A stretch of DNA of 64,000 nt, taken from contig CAIMSU010000223.1 of assembly GCA_903844155.1 (NCBI GenBank), positions 1 through 64,000 on the forward strand, read 5' to 3'. Positions within the stretch are counted from its first letter, which is position 1; each line of letters begins with the position of its first letter. Shown here piece by piece: positions 35,891 through 45,242 of this stretch. The notes beneath the pieces were generated by a model. The model made no database searches. It was not told where the DNA came from and worked only from the letters and a program-made list of their open reading frames with translations. This stretch comes from an uncultured Pseudomonadota bacterium. GTDB lineage: Bacteria; Myxococcota_A; UBA796; SXON01. The position numbers were made by a program, and so were the translations under genes.

Positions 35891-37878
35891 GGCCGGTGCT
35901 CTACGCGACCATCGCCTTGCTCCTGCTGATCCTGGCGGGCGTGCTGGTCAAACAGTCGGCAGACTGGCGGGCCGACGCCGAAGATCGCGAGCGGGACCGC
36001 GCGCAGGAGCGGCTGGACCAGCTCATGCAGGCGTGGGAGAGCTACATCGACGATTTTGTGACGCTGCAGCTCCGCGCGCTGGCACCACCGGAGCCCGGCC
36101 CCGCCGTGCTGGAAGCAAGCTTGCGCGAGGAGAAGCCGTGGGTCGACTCGGTGTATTTGTGGGAGCCGGGCGACGTGCTGTTCCCGGGCGAACCATTCCC
36201 CGAGAACCTCGCGGCGATGCAGACCACGCCGTGCATCGCCCGCGCGATGGCGGCCACCGGCGGCGAGGACGAAACGCTCACGGCAAAGCGCTACCTGAGC
36301 TGCCAGAGTCAGGGCGACCGCCAGACGCTGCTTTACGCCACCTCCCAGGCCGCCGAGCTGCTCCTCGACGCCGACCACCCCGAGGTCGTCGACGCGGAGA
36401 TCCGCGGAATCGGCGCCTTGCCAGCCATGAACATTGGCCTCGCCGCCGACTACCGCGTGAACGCGAGCCGCCTCGTCGAGCTGCGCCTGCAGCACACGCG
36501 CGCGGAGCGAGCGCTCGGGCGTGACGACATCGCCGAACGCTGGCTCGCCGGCATGCGCGAGGAGATCCTCGGCCTTGACGGCCCGACGTTGCAGAGCTTG
36601 CTGGAGATCTACACCCAGAACGTGAAGCCCCAGCTCGCGTTGACCGCCAACGCCCGCACGGCGCCGACCAGCACCGGCCTGGACGACGACGACCCCCTCG
36701 AAGCACGCGCGATGCGCCGGCTCGCGATCTGGAAGATGGTGCGGGAGCGTGACTGGGCGAACGCCGACATTCCGTCGCTTCACGACGGACCGAAGCTCCT
36801 GATGGACTCCTCGACCGACCCGCCCGGCCTGCTCTACGTCGCCAAGCTCGGCGTCGGGGAGCTGTACGGCGGTATCGAGCTCGACCAGGCCGAGCTGCTC
36901 CGCACGCTGTTCCGCGGGGCCGGCAAGCTCGCGCCCCACCTCACCGTGCGAGACTCGGATGGCAACGTGCTCGCCGGCTCAGCCGAGTCGATCTCCGTTC
37001 ACCGCAGCGTCGGCCACCTCATGCCGTCGCTTGAGGTGGGGATCACCGAGGGCGCGATCCCCAGCGTCGCGGCAGACACAACGTTGTACGCCCAGTTTGG
37101 CGTCATCGCCATCGGGATGATGGCAGGCGTGTTCTCCCTCGTCACGCTGATCCGAACGGACCGCGAGCAGGTCTCCATCCTCGCCCGACAGCGCGAATTC
37201 ATGACCCGGGTGACCCACGAATTGAAGACCCCGCTCGCCGGTATCCGCGTGATCGCCGAGAACCTTGAGATGGGCGCCTACCGCGACACAGAGCAGGTCG
37301 AAGCCTACGCGCGCATCATCATCGCGGAGGCTGAGCGGCTCGGGCTGCGGGTCGACGAGGTCATCCGCGCTGCCAACGGGCCGGCGCGCGAGGATGCTCG
37401 GGCGTTTGACCTCACGAAGATGCTGGAGGAGCTCGTCGTCACCTGGCGCGAGCGCTACGCAGCGAGCGGAGCTCCGGGCACCGAGCCGGCGACGATCGAG
37501 CTGGACGCCCCGCAGGCCGTCCCGATGCACGGCAAAGTCGGGATCCTGCGCGACGCGATCACCAACCTGCTGGACAACGCGCTCAAGTACCGGCGCGAGG
37601 ATCGCGTGCTGCACGTGATCGTTCGCGCCCGGGTGCAGGGGCGGTTGGTGAGCGTGGAGGTCGAGGACAACGGGATGGGCGTGCCGGCGAACCTCCGGAC
37701 GGCCATCTTCGAGAAGTTTCGCCGGGTGGAAGGCCCGGGTCGCGGGCTCTCGGGCGGCCACGGGCTGGGGCTATCTTTTGTCTCGGACGCAGCCCGCCTC
37801 CACGGCGGGACTATAGAGTGCAGGGAGAGTCGAACCGGTGGCTCGACCTTCGTGATGCGCATAAAGCGCGATTCTTGA
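35887..37878 (+). CDS. Sensor histidine kinase
   Basis: A 663-residue two-component sensor. Transmembrane helix 1 is at residues 3-20 and helix 2 at about 400-420, enclosing an extracytoplasmic sensor domain of about 380 residues of unknown fold. The HisKA box is FMTRVTHELKTPLAG with phosphoacceptor H444. HATPase_c motifs are LRDAITNLLDNALKY, VEVEDNGMGVP and GGHGLGLSFV. I start at the ATG overlapping the kinase-like gene's stop; a GTG nine bases upstream is possible. The regulator gene follows after 35 bases. Confidence 0.92.
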   Translation: MRPVLYATIALLLLILAGVLVKQSADWRADAEDRERDRAQERLDQLMQAWESYIDDFVTLQLRALAPPEPGPAVLEASLREEKPWVDSVYLWEPGDVLFPGEPFPENLAAMQTTPCIARAMAATGGEDETLTAKRYLSCQSQGDRQTLLYATSQAAELLLDADHPEVVDAEIRGIGALPAMNIGLAADYRVNASRLVELRLQHTRAERALGRDDIAERWLAGMREEILGLDGPTLQSLLEIYTQNVKPQLALTANARTAPTSTGLDDDDPLEARAMRRLAIWKMVRERDWANADIPSLHDGPKLLMDSSTDPPGLLYVAKLGVGELYGGIELDQAELLRTLFRGAGKLAPHLTVRDSDGNVLAGSAESISVHRSVGHLMPSLEVGITEGAIPSVAADTTLYAQFGVIAIGMMAGVFSLVTLIRTDREQVSILARQREFMTRVTHELKTPLAGIRVIAENLEMGAYRDTEQVEAYARIIIAEAERLGLRVDEVIRAANGPAREDARAFDLTKMLEELVVTWRERYAASGAPGTEPATIELDAPQAVPMHGKVGILRDAITNLLDNALKYRREDRVLHVIVRARVQGRLVSVEVEDNGMGVPANLRTAIFEKFRRVEGPGRGLSGGHGLGLSFVSDAARLHGGTIECRESRTGGSTFVMRIKRDS

Positions 37879-37913
37879 CTTTCTTTCTGCGAAATCAGCG
37901 GGAGTAGATCCTC

Positions 37914-38606
37914 ATGGAATTCAACGGTGCCAGTGTCCTTCTTGTCGAAGACGATCCCACCATCGCCATGGGCGTCGTCGGGGGGCTGGAGCACGAGCAC
38001 TTCGCCGTCACGCACGTCACAAGCGGGGAAGCGGCGTTGAGCTCGATCGACGACGATCCGCCGGACTGCTTGATCCTTGACGTCATGCTCCCCGGCATGG
38101 ACGGCCTCGACGTGCTCCGCCGCGTCAAGAAGGAACATCCCGAGATGCCCATCCTGCTCGTGACGGCCAAGGCCGCCGAGCTCGACCGCGTGCTTGGCCT
38201 TGAACTCGGCGCCGACGACTACGTCACCAAGCCGTTCTCGCTGCGCGAGCTCATCGCCCGCGTGAAGGCGCGCCTGCGGACGCGTCCGGCGGCACCGCGC
38301 GCGCCTGAGCGCTACCGGTTCGGCCAGAACGAGGTGGACCTGCGCCGCCGGATCCTGTTCCGCGCCGGCGTGGAGGAGCGCATGACCACCCACGAGGCTG
38401 GCGTACTCTCCTACTTGATCGCCCACAAGGGGCGAGACGTGAGCCGCGAGGAGCTCCTGCAGCACGTCTGGGGCTATTCCCCGCAGATGGCAACGCGGAC
38501 CGTCGACAACCAGATCCTGAAGCTCCGCAAGAAGGTCGAGGAACAACCTGCCGATCCTCGCCACATCCTCACCGTGCACGGGACGGGCTACCGCTTCGAG
38601 GAGTGA
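37914..38606 (+). CDS. OmpR-family response regulator
   Basis: A 230-residue regulator with a receiver domain (LLVEDDP acidic pair, phosphoacceptor D56 in ILDVMLPGMDG, T/K switch residues VTAK and KPF) and a C-terminal winged helix (about 130-230; ELLQHVWGY, RTVDNQILKLRKK, GTGYRFEE). It is the cognate regulator for the preceding sensor kinase, probably controlling envelope genes. It has a GGGAG ribosome-binding site nine bases upstream. Its 3' end overlaps the convergent surface-protein gene by 19 bases. Confidence 0.94.
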   Translation: MEFNGASVLLVEDDPTIAMGVVGGLEHEHFAVTHVTSGEAALSSIDDDPPDCLILDVMLPGMDGLDVLRRVKKEHPEMPILLVTAKAAELDRVLGLELGADDYVTKPFSLRELIARVKARLRTRPAAPRAPERYRFGQNEVDLRRRILFRAGVEERMTTHEAGVLSYLIAHKGRDVSREELLQHVWGYSPQMATRTVDNQILKLRKKVEEQPADPRHILTVHGTGYRFEE

Positions 38607-40327
38607 CCCCGTCGACGGAATGCGAGCACAGCAGCCAGAATGCCAAGGCCAACGCCCGCGTCCCCTGGCGCAGTTGAGCACGTGTGCCCCGTGCCCTGGG
38701 TCGTCGAGTTCTTGACGGTCAACGTCACGCCCCCGAAGACCCGCACGCCGTCGTCCACCGTCACGGTGCGGTCGCCGAGGGCCGCGTCCCCCGCCACCGT
38801 CACGTCCACCTGCAGCGTCCCGGCGCCAACGGAGACAGCGTCGACGACGATGCCATCGCCAAGCGCCACGGTCGGCGATGTTGTCGCCATCGTACCGACG
38901 TACCCGATCGCGAGCCTGGCCTTCTCGCCCTGGCGCACGGTCAGGTCGGCGGCGACCAGCTGCGGCCGGTCAGTGCCGTCGAGGACCGTGAACGCGCCCG
39001 CGACGGTGGTGTTGCCGACCGACGTCGTGAGGACCAGGTCGCGCGCGCCCGGCGCGGCGGCGTCGGCGATCTGCACGTCCAGCACGGCATTGTCGACGTC
39101 GCGGACGCTCACGCCAACGCTCACGCCGTCGCCAAGCGTGGCCGTCACCGCGCCCTCGACCATCAACAGCGAGACCCCGGTCAGCGCGACGTGCAGGTGG
39201 TCTCCCGGCCAGCCCTCCGCGGGGGTGAGCCCGTTGACCGCGGGAATGCTGGCGGTGACGGTGAGCGGCTCCGAGGCGTCCCCCGCGCCTTCGCCGTAGA
39301 CCGCCGCGACCGTGAACACGTCGTCGCCGCCCGTGACGGGGACCTGGGCGCCGGTCCGCGTGGACCGGGCGACCACCACGCCACCTTCGGAGACCTGGTA
39401 GCCGTCCACGACGTGCGGCGTTGTCGGCGGATCCCACGTCAGCGGCACCGTCGGACCGATGGCGCGGGGCTCGTCGAGCCGCAGGTTGGTCGGTGCCTCC
39501 AGGAAGTAGCGGAACGTCTGGGGCGACGAGGTCGTCACGTTGGTCCCGTCGGTCGCCAGCACTTCCCAGGTCACGGTCGTCCCAGGGCCTTCGCCGGGGA
39601 TCTCGGCGGTGTACCCATCGCCGGACGCGTGCGACATCGGCACGTCGACGGGGTCCGCGCTGTCGAGGGCGTAGCGTAGGGTGACGGACTGGAGCGCGAC
39701 ATCGTCCCGCACCGTCGCGTCCACTTCGCGCGCGACGTCGACGGCGTCCGTGTCCCCGAGCGATGTCAGCGCCAGGATGGCCGGGGCGACCGGGTCCCCG
39801 TCCCAGTAGGTCAGGTCGTCCACGAACCAACCCCCGCCCACCCCGGAGACGTCCGCCGCCATCACCCAGCGCAGCGCGACCGGCCCCGTCCAGCCCGTCA
39901 GATCGACGGAGGCCGCGCGCCAGCCCCCGCTGCTGCCGGTGAACGTCGTCTCCGGCCCGGTGTACACCGCTGCGACGGGGCTCCACGTGGTGCCATCGCC
40001 AATTTCCAGCGACCCGTAATCGCCAACGTCGAGGTCGTACCACTCCTCAAACTGGATGACGGGACGGACCGCCCCTGTGACGTCGACCGCTGGACAGGAG
40101 AGCGTGTCCGTCGCGTCGTTCAGGTAGCCGCCCGCGAGGTTCAGCGCCCACGCCTTGGACCCGTCAAACGCCGAACCTGAGCCACCCGTGACCGCGCCCC
40201 ATGCCCACTGCGCGGTCTCCCCTCCAGCCACGCAGCCGCCGTCGTCCGCTTCAAAATCGGTCCCGGAGAGCAGCGTTGCCGCGTGAGCGGCGAGCACCGA
40301 GGCGAGCAGCAGGGCCGACACCCCCAC
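38588..40327 (-). CDS. Exported multidomain surface protein with MYXO-CTERM-like tail
   Basis: A 579-residue protein with a signal peptide (ALLLASVLAAHAA). Residues about 20-160 look like a MAM/immune-inhibitor-A-type jelly-roll (ESGxF-like opening, VIQFEEWYDLD, GGWFVDDLTYW). Several Ig/FnIII/IPT-like beta domains follow. The C-terminus has Cys, a hydrophobic stretch (GVGLGILAAVLAF) and RRRGHSSKR, as in MYXO-CTERM anchors. It starts at GTG 40327, adjoining the stop of the VWA lipoprotein gene upstream. Confidence 0.75.
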   Translation of the reverse strand: MGVSALLLASVLAAHAATLLSGTDFEADDGGCVAGGETAQWAWGAVTGGSGSAFDGSKAWALNLAGGYLNDATDTLSCPAVDVTGAVRPVIQFEEWYDLDVGDYGSLEIGDGTTWSPVAAVYTGPETTFTGSSGGWRAASVDLTGWTGPVALRWVMAADVSGVGGGWFVDDLTYWDGDPVAPAILALTSLGDTDAVDVAREVDATVRDDVALQSVTLRYALDSADPVDVPMSHASGDGYTAEIPGEGPGTTVTWEVLATDGTNVTTSSPQTFRYFLEAPTNLRLDEPRAIGPTVPLTWDPPTTPHVVDGYQVSEGGVVVARSTRTGAQVPVTGGDDVFTVAAVYGEGAGDASEPLTVTASIPAVNGLTPAEGWPGDHLHVALTGVSLLMVEGAVTATLGDGVSVGVSVRDVDNAVLDVQIADAAAPGARDLVLTTSVGNTTVAGAFTVLDGTDRPQLVAADLTVRQGEKARLAIGYVGTMATTSPTVALGDGIVVDAVSVGAGTLQVDVTVAGDAALGDRTVTVDDGVRVFGGVTLTVKNSTTQGTGHTCSTAPGDAGVGLGILAAVLAFRRRGHSSKR

Positions 40328-41260
40328 CTAGCCTGCCGAGAGCTGGTAGGTCACGGAGATGAGCGCGTCCGGCGGCGGGGCAGTCTGGAAGACCAGCGCC
40401 GGGCCAGCATCGTCGATGACCCAGCCGGACTCAACCAGCACTGTGTTGACGTATACCTTCGCGGAGCCGGCGATCGGGTCAGCCTGGAGCGGAAAGCTGA
40501 GCTGCCAGTCTGCTGACCCCGCGCCAATGGCCGCCGCGATGCTGCTGAAGTCCCCGGCGCAGATGCTCGCGACCGTCCCGCCCGAGTCCGCGGCGACCTT
40601 CGCGTAGCGCGTGCCAGGAAGTGCGGTCCCGCTGGTTCCCGTGCAGCCGCCCGGAACGTCCCCGACCACCGCACTCGCGCGCGCGGTGAGGCCATTGCCG
40701 CTCGCCTCCGTGGAGAGCATCGCCTCAAAAGCGCTGACCGGATCGGCGCCGAGGACGGGGCCGCTATCGTCGTCCGCGTCGGAGACGAAAACGACCTGAA
40801 GGCTCGCGTCCGGGCGACGAAAACCAATGTTAAAACCTAGTGGATCGGTGAGTGCGAGCGCCGCTGCGTCCAGACCCGCGGAGGGCGGGGTCGACCCCGT
40901 GCCGACGGCAAGGTTCTTCGCGAGGTCGGCCGCGAGCCCCTCATCGTCCGGCGTGAGGATCCAGGGCACGCCCAGGAGCGCGCCTTCGTCCGCCACGTCC
41001 ATCGACGTGACGCCGATCTGGTAGTCGAGCCCGAGCGCATCGAGCGACGCGACAAATCCCCCGGCCGCCGCGCCGAAACCGGCCTGCTCCTCCGCCATGC
41101 TCCCGGTGCTGTCGATCACGAACAGGACATCCACGCCCGGCACGGGCGCCTGCGTGAACGTCTCCGTCACCGTCTGCGTGCTGATGGTCGTGTTCTTCCC
41201 GTCGACGAAGTAGTCGATGCAGCCGAGCGGGAGCCATAGCAGGGCGGGTGCGAGGATCAT
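40328..41260 (-). CDS. VWA-domain lipoprotein
   Basis: A 310-residue lipoprotein with signal peptide and lipobox (WLPLGC, Cys14). A von Willebrand A domain begins DVLFVIDSTGSM, a DxSxS-type MIDAS loop in the variant form D-S-T-G-S. The C-terminal 60 residues form a separate beta region. The start is ATG 41260, sharing ATGA with the upstream lipoprotein gene. Its role may be metal-dependent adhesion or protein binding at the cell surface. Confidence 0.8.
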   Translation of the reverse strand: MILAPALLWLPLGCIDYFVDGKNTTISTQTVTETFTQAPVPGVDVLFVIDSTGSMAEEQAGFGAAAGGFVASLDALGLDYQIGVTSMDVADEGALLGVPWILTPDDEGLAADLAKNLAVGTGSTPPSAGLDAAALALTDPLGFNIGFRRPDASLQVVFVSDADDDSGPVLGADPVSAFEAMLSTEASGNGLTARASAVVGDVPGGCTGTSGTALPGTRYAKVAADSGGTVASICAGDFSSIAAAIGAGSADWQLSFPLQADPIAGSAKVYVNTVLVESGWVIDDAGPALVFQTAPPPDALISVTYQLSAG

Positions 41261-41826
41261 GAAACCAGCGCCCGCCAGGCCTGGACCCGCACGATGTCCT
41301 CGCTGTCCCGCGCCTTTCGCGTGAAGATCACCCGCCGGAAGCCCCACTGGTTGAGCACGCGGTACTCGCCGCTGAACTCCGCCCAGTTGAGCGCCGCCGA
41401 CACCGGGAATCCGCACATGCCGAGCGCTTGATCGCGCCGGACCGGCTCAGGCAGCGGCACGTCGACCAGGTAGATGCGGTCGTTGTAGACGCGCAGGGTG
41501 CCGCGCTCCAGCTTGATCTCCTGGCCCTGTCCCGGCGGCAGATCGGTCTGGCTGACGAGCGCGCCAAGCTGCGCTTCGATCTCGCCCCGGGCCACGGTGT
41601 AGGTCTGCTGACCGAGGTAGCGCGCGTCCACATACACCCCGTCCGGCTTGGCATAAACGAGGGCTGCCGCGGTGTTCGGGTGGTGCTTCAGCTCGTCCTT
41701 GGCGCGCGTCCGAGCGATGTCCTCCGGGGTTTGCCGCGCCGGCTGCACGACCGCGGGCGCCGCCGGCGTCCCCGAGCAGCCCCCGAGCACCGAGGCAAGC
41801 AGCAACGCTGAAAACACGGGCATCAT
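41257..41826 (-). CDS. Hypothetical lipoprotein
   Basis: A 189-residue lipoprotein (lipobox VLGGC, Cys17). The mature part is basic and helical/beta mixed, with no recognised domain. I start at the first of two adjacent ATGs (41826), eight bases from a TAGACT hexamer; a GTG at 41844 would add six residues. It heads a three-gene surface-protein unit with the VWA lipoprotein and the MAM-like protein. Confidence 0.65.
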   Translation of the reverse strand: MMPVFSALLLASVLGGCSGTPAAPAVVQPARQTPEDIARTRAKDELKHHPNTAAALVYAKPDGVYVDARYLGQQTYTVARGEIEAQLGALVSQTDLPPGQGQEIKLERGTLRVYNDRIYLVDVPLPEPVRRDQALGMCGFPVSAALNWAEFSGEYRVLNQWGFRRVIFTRKARDSEDIVRVQAWRALVS

Positions 41827-41834
41827 CGACCGCG

Positions 41835-41840
41835 AGTCTA
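41835..41840 (-). promoter_or_regulatory. -10-like hexamer before lipoprotein operon
   Basis: TAGACT on the minus strand ends eight bases before the ATG at 41826, the same hexamer as at 17163-17168. Confidence 0.3.
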
Positions 41841-41924
41841 TCACCTTTGGGACCGCCGATCCCGGCGCTCAGCGAACCTCCCGGCGCCGATCCCGGCGAC
41901 CCGGGATTGTGGTTAGCCCGCGGC

Positions 41925-42152
41925 ATGCGCCTGCACCTGCTCTACTTTGCCGTCCTGCGGGAGCGCGCCGGGGCGCCGGAGGAGTGGCTTGAGGTGCCGA
42001 CGGAGGCCACGCCCGCGAGCGTCTACGCCGGCCGCTTCCCGCAGCTCGCCCTGCGCGTCGGCTACGCGCGGAACGGGCGGATCTGCCCTGCGGACACGCC
42101 GCTTTTCGAGGGGGACGAGCTCGCCCTGCTCCCGCCCGTGGGTGGCGGATGA
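41925..42152 (+). CDS. moaD: Molybdopterin synthase small subunit
   Basis: A 75-residue ubiquitin-like sulphur carrier for molybdenum cofactor synthesis. The N-terminus MRLHLLYFAVLRERAG is typical and the C-terminus ends in Gly-Gly (PPVGGG, with one Gly beyond the usual GG), the site of thiocarboxylation by MoeB. An open frame continues upstream, but the fold begins at the ATG at 41925. It overlaps moaE by ATGA. Confidence 0.9.
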   Translation: MRLHLLYFAVLRERAGAPEEWLEVPTEATPASVYAGRFPQLALRVGYARNGRICPADTPLFEGDELALLPPVGGG

Positions 42153-42577
42153 CCGGGCTCTCCGCCGATCCCATCGACGTACTCGCGGTGACCGACGCCG
42201 TCCGGTCGCCCGCGCACGGCGCTGTCTTGACCTTTGAGGGCGTGGGACGCAACGAGTTCGCGGGGCGACCCGTGATCGCGCTGGAGTACGAGGCCTGGGC
42301 GCCAGCCGCCACGAAGGAGCTGGAGGCCATCTGCGAGGAGGCGGCGGCGCGGTGGCCGGTGCGCGTTGCGATCGTTCACCGCACGGGCCGGGTCGGGATC
42401 GGGGAGCCAAGCGTGGTGATCGCGGTCGGCGCGGGGCACCGCGGGGAGGCCTACGACGCCTCGCGGTATTGCATCGAGGAGCTCAAACGCCGGGTTCCGG
42501 TGTGGAAGAAGGAGATCTACGGCGATGGAAGCGACGCCACGTGGATCGCCAACGGGCCGGGGGACCCCCGACGATGA
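42149..42577 (+). CDS. moaE: Molybdopterin synthase catalytic subunit
   Basis: A 142-residue subunit that receives sulphur from MoaD to convert precursor Z to molybdopterin. Family signatures are GAVLTFEGVGRNEFAGRPV, LEYEAWAP, HRTGRVGIGEPSV and the catalytic KRRVPVWKKEIY. It is coupled by four-base overlaps to moaD upstream and trmB downstream. Other Moa genes are not in the window. Confidence 0.95.
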   Translation: MTGLSADPIDVLAVTDAVRSPAHGAVLTFEGVGRNEFAGRPVIALEYEAWAPAATKELEAICEEAAARWPVRVAIVHRTGRVGIGEPSVVIAVGAGHRGEAYDASRYCIEELKRRVPVWKKEIYGDGSDATWIANGPGDPRR

Positions 42578-43296
42578 ACGAGCCCCTCACCCCCCGAACG
42601 AGGGTTCGACAACAGCCGTTGAACCGTCCTTTTCGCGATCGGACCGTCGCCGAGGCCGAGGGCGTGAACCCCCACGTGGCGCTGCACCGCACGATGTCGC
42701 AGGTCATACCGGCCGAAACTGCCGAAGGGTTTCGTGGGCGATGGGAGGAGGCGTTCGCCTCGCCCGGCCCGGTGACGCTCGAGATCGGCAGCGGGAACGG
42801 GTTCTATCTCTCGGGCATGGCCGCAAAGCACCCCGAGCAGCGCTGGCTTGGGCTGGAGCTGCGGTTCAAGCGCGTCGTGCTCGCCGCGCGCAAGCTCGAG
42901 GCCGCGGGCGTGGACAACGCCCGTCTCGTCCGGTTCGACGCCTACAACCTTGCCCGGCTGTTCGCTCCCGGGGACCTGGCCGGTGTGCACATCAACCACC
43001 CGGACCCATGGGCCAAGGACCGGCAAGCCCACCGCCGCCTGATCAGCGCGCCCGTGCTCACCCAGCTCGCGGAGTTCGTCCGGATCGGCGGCGAACTTCG
43101 CCTGAAAACCGACTTCCGCCCGCACGTGGACGCGCTCCTCGCGCTCGCGGCGGAGACGGGCTGGGCGCCGGTCGAGACCTCCGACGACGTGCTGCGTGAC
43201 GGCGCGCCCTGGGCGAACGACGTATGCACGAACTACCAGCGGAAGTTCAACGAGAAGGGGTTGCCGGTGTACGCGGTGTGGTTGCGTCGGGCTTGA
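42574..43296 (+). CDS. trmB: tRNA (guanine-N7-)-methyltransferase
   Basis: A 240-residue SAM-dependent enzyme that forms m7G46 in tRNA. It has the SAM motif TLEIGSGNGFYLSGMA, the family feature HINHPDPWAKDRQAHRR (usually FPDPWPKKRH) and a basic N-terminal extension of about 35 residues. I start at the ATG sharing ATGA with moaE. The last 50 bases overlap the convergent ATP-grasp gene. Confidence 0.9.
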   Translation: MNEPLTPRTRVRQQPLNRPFRDRTVAEAEGVNPHVALHRTMSQVIPAETAEGFRGRWEEAFASPGPVTLEIGSGNGFYLSGMAAKHPEQRWLGLELRFKRVVLAARKLEAAGVDNARLVRFDAYNLARLFAPGDLAGVHINHPDPWAKDRQAHRRLISAPVLTQLAEFVRIGGELRLKTDFRPHVDALLALAAETGWAPVETSDDVLRDGAPWANDVCTNYQRKFNEKGLPVYAVWLRRA

Positions 43297-44191
43297 GCCA
43301 GGCGCACACTGCGTCTGCAAACTTCGTGGCTGCAACCTCGGACGTCCGGAAGTAGAGCGAGGGTTCGACCAGCTCCAACTCCATCAGCGCGAGTCGCCCG
43401 TCGGCAAGGCGCACGAGGTCGACGCGGGCCTGCAGCAGCGGCTCTCGTCGCTCGCGCCCGCACGCCGCGAGCACCCGCTCGCCCGCGACGCGCAGCTCGC
43501 GGAGCACCGTAGCCGTCTCGTCGACCGCTACGATCTCCCCGCCCCACTCCTCCTGCACCCGAAAATCCCCGTCCTTTGGACGTTTCACGATGGCATGGCT
43601 GAACTCGAGCGCTCCGCCCGGCCCCGACGCGAACCAGAACAGCGAATATTCGCCTTCCGTCAGCACCGACGCGACGAACGGCTGCGCCATCCATTCGCGG
43701 GCTACAAAGCGGGCGATGATGTCGGCGCGCTGGGCGCTGGCGGTCGGGGCGGTCATTCCGGACCCGATGCGGAACGTGTCCGCCCCGCCCGCGCCAACAA
43801 CAGGCTTCAACACGCCTTCCTGCATGGCCAACGCCGATAGTTGCCCGTCGTCCAGCCCCACGCCCCAGATCGTCGGCACCGTCAGCACCCCCGCTGCCTC
43901 CAGCGCTCGCAAATACGACTTGTGGACGTTCCAACGGATCACCTCCAGCGAGTTCACGACGTGCGTCACCTCCGCGATCTGCTCGAGCACGGAGAGGAAC
44001 CGCTCCACGTCGTGCTGGTAGTCCCACGTCGTTCGCACCACGACGAGATCATAGACGGACCAGTCCACCTCTTCCGTCCACGGGACCTCGTCGACGGTGA
44101 TGCCCCGGCGTTCGAGCTCCGGAATGACGACGTCATCGTCGATGACATAGTCGGCGCGATCCGCCATCGTCAAAAAGGCGACGCGGCTCAT
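43247..44191 (-). CDS. RimK-like ATP-grasp protein
   Basis: A 314-residue protein of the ATP-grasp ligase superfamily. Signs are the N-terminal Rossmann-like MSRVAFLTMADRADYVIDDD, VRTTWDYQHD, KPVVGAGGADTFRI (lysine and glycine-rich loop) and the C-terminal metal-ligand region LLQARVDLVRL then LMELELVEPSLYF. The family includes glutathione synthase-like and DcsG-like enzymes; the substrate is unknown. It overlaps the 3' end of trmB by 50 bases on the opposite strand. Confidence 0.8.
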   Translation of the reverse strand: MSRVAFLTMADRADYVIDDDVVIPELERRGITVDEVPWTEEVDWSVYDLVVVRTTWDYQHDVERFLSVLEQIAEVTHVVNSLEVIRWNVHKSYLRALEAAGVLTVPTIWGVGLDDGQLSALAMQEGVLKPVVGAGGADTFRIGSGMTAPTASAQRADIIARFVAREWMAQPFVASVLTEGEYSLFWFASGPGGALEFSHAIVKRPKDGDFRVQEEWGGEIVAVDETATVLRELRVAGERVLAACGRERREPLLQARVDLVRLADGRLALMELELVEPSLYFRTSEVAATKFADAVCAWLKPDATTPRTPATPSR

Positions 44192-44200
44192 CCCGCGCGC

Positions 44201-45145
44201 CTAGCCGTGTCCGGCTTTCTGCTCTTCCAACCAGCGCTCGCACTCGATCGCCGCCATGCAGCCCGACCCCGCAGCGCTCACGGCCTGCCGGTAGTAGTGA
44301 TCCTGCACGTCCCCCGCCGCGAAGACGCCGGGGATGTTGGTGGCGGTGCGGCCGGGGACGGTCTTGAGGTAGCCGTTCTCGTCGTGGTCGATCCAGTCGA
44401 CGAAGGGCTTGGTGTTCGGGTCGTGCCCGATGCCCAGGAACATGCCGCCGATGGGCTTGTCGTAGACCTCGCCGGTCAGGTTGTTCCGGCAGCGAACGCC
44501 GGTGATCCGCGCATCACCGAGCACCTCGAGCGGAGAGGTGTTCCAGACGATCTCGAGCTTCGGGTTTGACTCCGCGCGCGTCTGCATCGCCTTTGATGCC
44601 CGCAACTTCCCGCTTCGGACGAGGAGATACACCTTGGACGCGAACTTCGTTAGGAACGTGGCCTCCTCAACCGCGGTGTCGCCCCCGCCGACCACAATCA
44701 GCTCCACGCCCTTGTAGAAGAAGCCGTCGCAGGTCGCGCACGCGCTCACGCCACCGCCGGACTTCTGGAGCCGCTCCTCGTTGGGAATCCCGAGGTACTT
44801 CGCCGAGGCTCCGGTGGCAATGATCAGCGCATCGCAGGTCAGCGTCTCGCCGTTCTCGGTGTTCAGGACGAAGGGGCGCTTGGAGAGATCGCAGCTCGTG
44901 ACCTTCTCGATCGCAAAGCGCGTCCCGAAGCGCTCGACTTGCTTGCGCATCGTCTCCATCAGCTCCGGGCCCATCACGCCGTGTTCAAAGCCCGGGTAAT
45001 TCTCGACGTCCGTGGTGATCATGAGCTGGCCGCCAGCGAGGTCGCCGTCCAGCACGAGCGGGTTCAGGTTCGCGCGCGCGGCGTAGAGCGCGGCGGTGAG
45101 GCCGGCAGGGCCGGAGCCGAGGATGATGACGTGTTCGTGGGACAT
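44201..45145 (-). CDS. trxB: Thioredoxin-disulphide reductase
   Basis: A 314-residue FAD enzyme that reduces thioredoxin with NADPH. The FAD motif is IILGSGPAGLTAALYAARA, the redox pair is CATC (about residues 135-138), the NADPH motif is IVVGGGDTAVEEATF and the C-terminal FAD motif is GVFAAGDVQDHYYRQAVSAA. The start is ATG 45145; a GTG nine bases upstream is possible. The gene is divergent from queG. Confidence 0.95.
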   Translation of the reverse strand: MSHEHVIILGSGPAGLTAALYAARANLNPLVLDGDLAGGQLMITTDVENYPGFEHGVMGPELMETMRKQVERFGTRFAIEKVTSCDLSKRPFVLNTENGETLTCDALIIATGASAKYLGIPNEERLQKSGGGVSACATCDGFFYKGVELIVVGGGDTAVEEATFLTKFASKVYLLVRSGKLRASKAMQTRAESNPKLEIVWNTSPLEVLGDARITGVRCRNNLTGEVYDKPIGGMFLGIGHDPNTKPFVDWIDHDENGYLKTVPGRTATNIPGVFAAGDVQDHYYRQAVSAAGSGCMAAIECERWLEEQKAGHG

Positions 45146-45242
45146 CGCGGGCACCTCTGGGATGGAATTGGAGCGCCGTCTCCTATCCGACCCCGGCGCC
45201 CCCCGCCCCGTCTCAGAAACGCCCTACGCGAATCTGAGCCCT

